The notes beneath the pieces are model-generated. The model did not search any database. It worked only from the letters and a program-made list of their open reading frames with translations, and was not told the origin of the DNA. A DNA stretch of 64,000 bases, from NCBI RefSeq assembly GCF_030818955.1, contig NZ_JAUTBF010000001.1, positions 2,666,001 to 2,730,000 of the forward strand, written 5' to 3'. Shown here one piece after another: positions 62,162 to 64,000 of the stretch. A program made the translations under genes and the position numbers. Position 1 is the stretch's first letter, and each line of letters begins with the position of its first letter. Source of the stretch: Microbacterium trichothecenolyticum (GTDB lineage: Bacteria; Actinomycetota; Actinomycetes; Actinomycetales; Microbacteriaceae).

Positions 62162-62764
62162 TCACCCGCGCGAGGCCACCAGCTGCGACAGCTTCTCGAA
62201 CTGGCTCGGATCTTCCAGGGCCGACCCGACGGCGACCGCTGTCGCGCCGGCGGACAGGAACGCGTCGGCGTTGCGCGCGGAGATGCCACCGGATGCCACG
62301 ACGTTCAGGCGCGGGAAGGGGCCGGTCGTCATCGCCGCGAACCACGCCGGGGTCAGCACCGTCGCGGGGAACGCCTTGACCCACTCGCTTCCCCCCGCGA
62401 TCGCCGCCTGGATCTCACTCGCCGTCGCCACCCCGGGGAGGTGGGGAACGCCGACCTCGCGGCTGCGTTCGACGACCCCGCGATCCAGGCCCGGAGCGAC
62501 GGTGAACGACGCTCCCACCCGCGCGCACAGGTCGACCTGCTCGCGCGTGGTCACGGTGCCGGCCCCGCAGCCCACACCTCGCTCTCGCGCGGCGGCGATC
62601 GCCGCTTCGAGGGCGGGCACGGCATCCGGGGTCTGAATCGGCACCTCGATGAGAGAGATGCCGAGGTCGAGCGCGGCGTGGGTGAGACGGACGGTCTCGG
62701 CGACGGAGTGATTGCGCAGCACGGCCATCACGGTGTGATCGCGGAAGGGGGAGGACGGGGTCAT
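62162..62764 (-). CDS. eda: KDPG / 4-hydroxy-2-oxoglutarate aldolase
   Basis: This 200-residue class I aldolase has VMAVLRNHSVAETVRLTHAA, IEVPIQTPDAVPALEAAIAA with the catalytic Glu region, GCGAGTVTTREQVDLCARVG, and the Schiff-base Lys in SEWVKAFPATVLTP, then LNVVASGGISARNADAFLSA. It cleaves 2-keto-3-deoxy-6-phosphogluconate (or -galactonate) to pyruvate and glyceraldehyde-3-phosphate. ATGA overlap with the kinase gene upstream makes a kinase-aldolase operon that finishes the breakdown of hexuronates or aldonates. Confidence 0.9.
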   Translation of the reverse strand: MTPSSPFRDHTVMAVLRNHSVAETVRLTHAALDLGISLIEVPIQTPDAVPALEAAIAAARERGVGCGAGTVTTREQVDLCARVGASFTVAPGLDRGVVERSREVGVPHLPGVATASEIQAAIAGGSEWVKAFPATVLTPAWFAAMTTGPFPRLNVVASGGISARNADAFLSAGATAVAVGSALEDPSQFEKLSQLVASRG

Positions 62765-63804
62765 CGGGCGATCGCTTTCTCGGGGCGGGATTCGTCGGCG
62801 ACTCGGAGGGCGCTCCACTCGTCGTCGTCGAGGTGGCGCAGGCGCTCGAACTCCGCCTCTACGGGGGCGAGCGCGACGTCGGCGGAACTGCGCAGAGCGT
62901 GCGCGGCCATGAGGTGGCCGGACCGCAGGGACAGCCGCGGGTGTTCTTCCGTGAGCCACCCCGCGAGGTATCCCGCCGCGAACGCGTCGCCCGCACCGAC
63001 CGGCTCGACGACGTCGACCGCGAGTGCGGGCACGCGGTGCACGGCATCCGTCCCGTCTGCCGAGACCACGAGCGCGACGGCGTCGACGTCGGCGTCCTTC
63101 ACGACCAGCGTGCGCGGCGAGGGCAGAACCGCGCGCACGCCCTGTGCGTCGGAGCAGCCCCAGAGGCGCTCCGCCTCGTCGCGGCCGACGAACACGACGT
63201 CGGCGGCGTCGGCGAGCACCCGCAGGCGCTCGGCCGCGGTCGCCGTGTCGGGCCACAGCGCGGGGCGGTGGTTGACGTCGAAGCTGACGGCCGCGGTCCG
63301 TGGAGCGCGGAGGATGTGCTCGACGAGCGCGTCGCACCGCGGGGAGAGGGCGGGCGAGATCCCGCTGAGGTGGATCAGCCGGCGCTCGCCGAGGCGCAGC
63401 CCGTCGAGGTCGTCGACCGACATGACGGATGCCGCGGACCCCGCGCGGTAGTAGCGCACGACCGTCGTGTCGCCCCGGCGTTCCTTGAAATACACGCCGG
63501 TCGGGCGGCGCTCGTCGCGCACGACGGCCGGGTGATCCACGCCGTGACGGGTGAGATCGGCGAGAACGCGCTCGCCGAAGGGATCGTCGCCGAGGCGGGA
63601 CCACCACTCGACGGCGACGCCGCGGGCGGCGAGCCCCCGCGCGACGTTCGCCTCGGCTCCGGCGACGTGCAGCCGGACGCTCTCGGCGGTGGAGAGAGAC
63701 GCTCCGTCGGAGACCGCGCCGAGCACCATCGCCTCACCGATGCACAGGACCTCGGATCGGCGGAGAGGGGCACGATCGTGCGGGGGTGTCGCGTCGGGTG
63801 CCAT
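62761..63804 (-). CDS. PfkB-family sugar kinase (2-keto-3-deoxygluconate kinase-like)
   Basis: This 347-residue ribokinase-fold enzyme has VLCIGEAMVLGAVSDGASLS, the substrate loop AGAEANVARGLAARGVAVEW, VYFKERRGDTTVVRYYRAGS and the catalytic VEPVGAGDAFAAGYLAGW (anion hole GAGD with base Asp). The YYRxGSAAS segment is typical of KDG kinases. It would phosphorylate 2-keto-3-deoxygluconate for the aldolase encoded next. ATG 63804 has GAGGAG upstream; an in-frame ATG 84 bp earlier runs into the operator and is rejected. Confidence 0.88.
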   Translation of the reverse strand: MAPDATPPHDRAPLRRSEVLCIGEAMVLGAVSDGASLSTAESVRLHVAGAEANVARGLAARGVAVEWWSRLGDDPFGERVLADLTRHGVDHPAVVRDERRPTGVYFKERRGDTTVVRYYRAGSAASVMSVDDLDGLRLGERRLIHLSGISPALSPRCDALVEHILRAPRTAAVSFDVNHRPALWPDTATAAERLRVLADAADVVFVGRDEAERLWGCSDAQGVRAVLPSPRTLVVKDADVDAVALVVSADGTDAVHRVPALAVDVVEPVGAGDAFAAGYLAGWLTEEHPRLSLRSGHLMAAHALRSSADVALAPVEAEFERLRHLDDDEWSALRVADESRPEKAIAR

Positions 63805-63834
63805 CCGGGTCTCCTCATCGAGCGGCCATGCAAA

Positions 63835-63888
63835 GAAAGCGCTTTCGCACGGTGGCCCCATTGTGAGCGCGGGGAGGAGGAGTGTCAA
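63835..63888 (-). promoter_or_regulatory. Promoter and LacI-type operator of the KDG kinase-aldolase operon
   Basis: On the minus strand, TTGACA (63888-63883) and CACAAT (63864-63859) form a promoter with an 18-bp spacer. The perfect palindrome GAAAGCGCTTTC at 63835-63846 follows, downstream of the start point. The core equals that upstream of the secreted glycosidase. The divergent LacI gene at 63935 is the likely regulator. Confidence 0.75.
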
Positions 63889-63922
63889 GTCAGCGCACCG
63901 TCGGCGGAGCTCCGGTCGGCGC

Positions 63923-63928
63923 TATGCT
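63923..63928 (+). promoter_or_regulatory. -10 element (TATGCT) of a leaderless promoter for the LacI gene
   Basis: TATGCT ends 6 bases before the ATG at 63935 and no Shine-Dalgarno is present. Confidence 0.6.
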
Positions 63929-63934
63929 CGCGGG

Positions 63935-64000
63935 ATGCCGATCAACCGTGATGTGCGACTGGCAGACGTCGCCGCGGTGGCCGGGGTGTCGCTGGCCACC
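63935..64000 (+). CDS. LacI-family transcriptional regulator (3' truncated by window)
   Basis: The first 22 residues read MPINRDVRLADVAAVAGVSL then AT, which is the LacI/GalR helix-turn-helix entry (LADVAxxAGVSxAT). The rest lies beyond the window. It is divergent from the KDG kinase operon with a LacI-type operator between them, so it probably represses that operon and the secreted glycosidase in response to a sugar acid. Confidence 0.9.
   Translation, partial: MPINRDVRLADVAAVAGVSLAT

Noticed and set aside
58843..62289. A 1148-codon minus-strand open frame opposite the glycoside hydrolase
   Set aside because: It is an Arg/Gly/Asp-rich antisense shadow without domains; the plus strand has signal peptide, catalytic glutamates and ribosome site.

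Overview
The window reads as chromosome of a high-GC actinobacterium, most likely Microbacteriaceae and Microbacterium-like. The signs are very GC-rich codons, ATGA/GTGA gene overlaps, the order rpsF-ssb-rpsR-rplI ... dnaB, many leaderless genes (TAnnnT about 6-7 nt before the start codon) and very frequent GGATGCC/GGCATCC words. No rRNA, tRNA or CRISPR array was seen. Genus-level placement is inference.

Layout, first half. 1-4.6 kb: end of an aldehyde dehydrogenase, a DUF779 gene, a small membrane protein, and a minus-strand ABC exporter plus two-component operon. 4.8-18.5 kb: a sulfur-scavenging neighbourhood. It holds ATP-grasp ligase, MetY-type sulfhydrylase, two luciferase-like FMN monooxygenases (one clearly SfnG-like), a small-molecule kinase, and a six-gene translationally coupled operon (peptide/opine-type ABC importer, KPN_01858-type monooxygenase, fused CMD/alkylhydroperoxidase protein). 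18.6-29.7 kb: core replication/translation genes rpsF, ssb, rpsR, rplI and dnaB, interrupted by an S-adenosylhomocysteinase-like/amidohydrolase/cupin/amino-acid ABC block. A dense DnaA-box cluster lies just before dnaB. 29.9-34.7 kb: NCS2 nucleobase permease, nucleoside phosphorylase, orphan Imm70 immunity gene, TetR/NmrA pair with tandem operators.

Layout, second half. About 34.9-56.7 kb is a defence/accessory island: an AbiE toxin-antitoxin pair, a truncated Wadjet JetA (DUF3375), a 2158-aa HEPN-DUF4011-helicase-nuclease (Hhe-like) with a DnaQ-BRCT exonuclease, a ScoMcrA SRA-like gene divergent from a MazG-like gene coupled to a GIY-YIG/DUF2075 helicase, a GNAT gene broken by an IS256 element, a convergent sce7726/beta-family pair, an IS481 nested inside another IS481, an oxidoreductase stump and a TIR protein. 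From about 44.8 to 55.3 kb the GGATGCC word almost disappears, which supports recent acquisition. 56.8-64 kb returns to host-like DNA: VOC protein, WYL regulator, large secreted glycoside hydrolase, 2-keto-3-deoxygluconate kinase and KDPG aldolase, and the start of a LacI regulator whose probable operator occurs before both the hydrolase and the kinase.

Several otherwise well-conserved genes carry single-base frameshifts, mostly extra G/C in GC-rich runs (26.45, 31.95, 45.44, 49.20, 50.45, 54.99-55.00 and 56.95 kb). Uncorrected sequencing indels are a serious alternative to real decay and should be checked before calling these genes dead.
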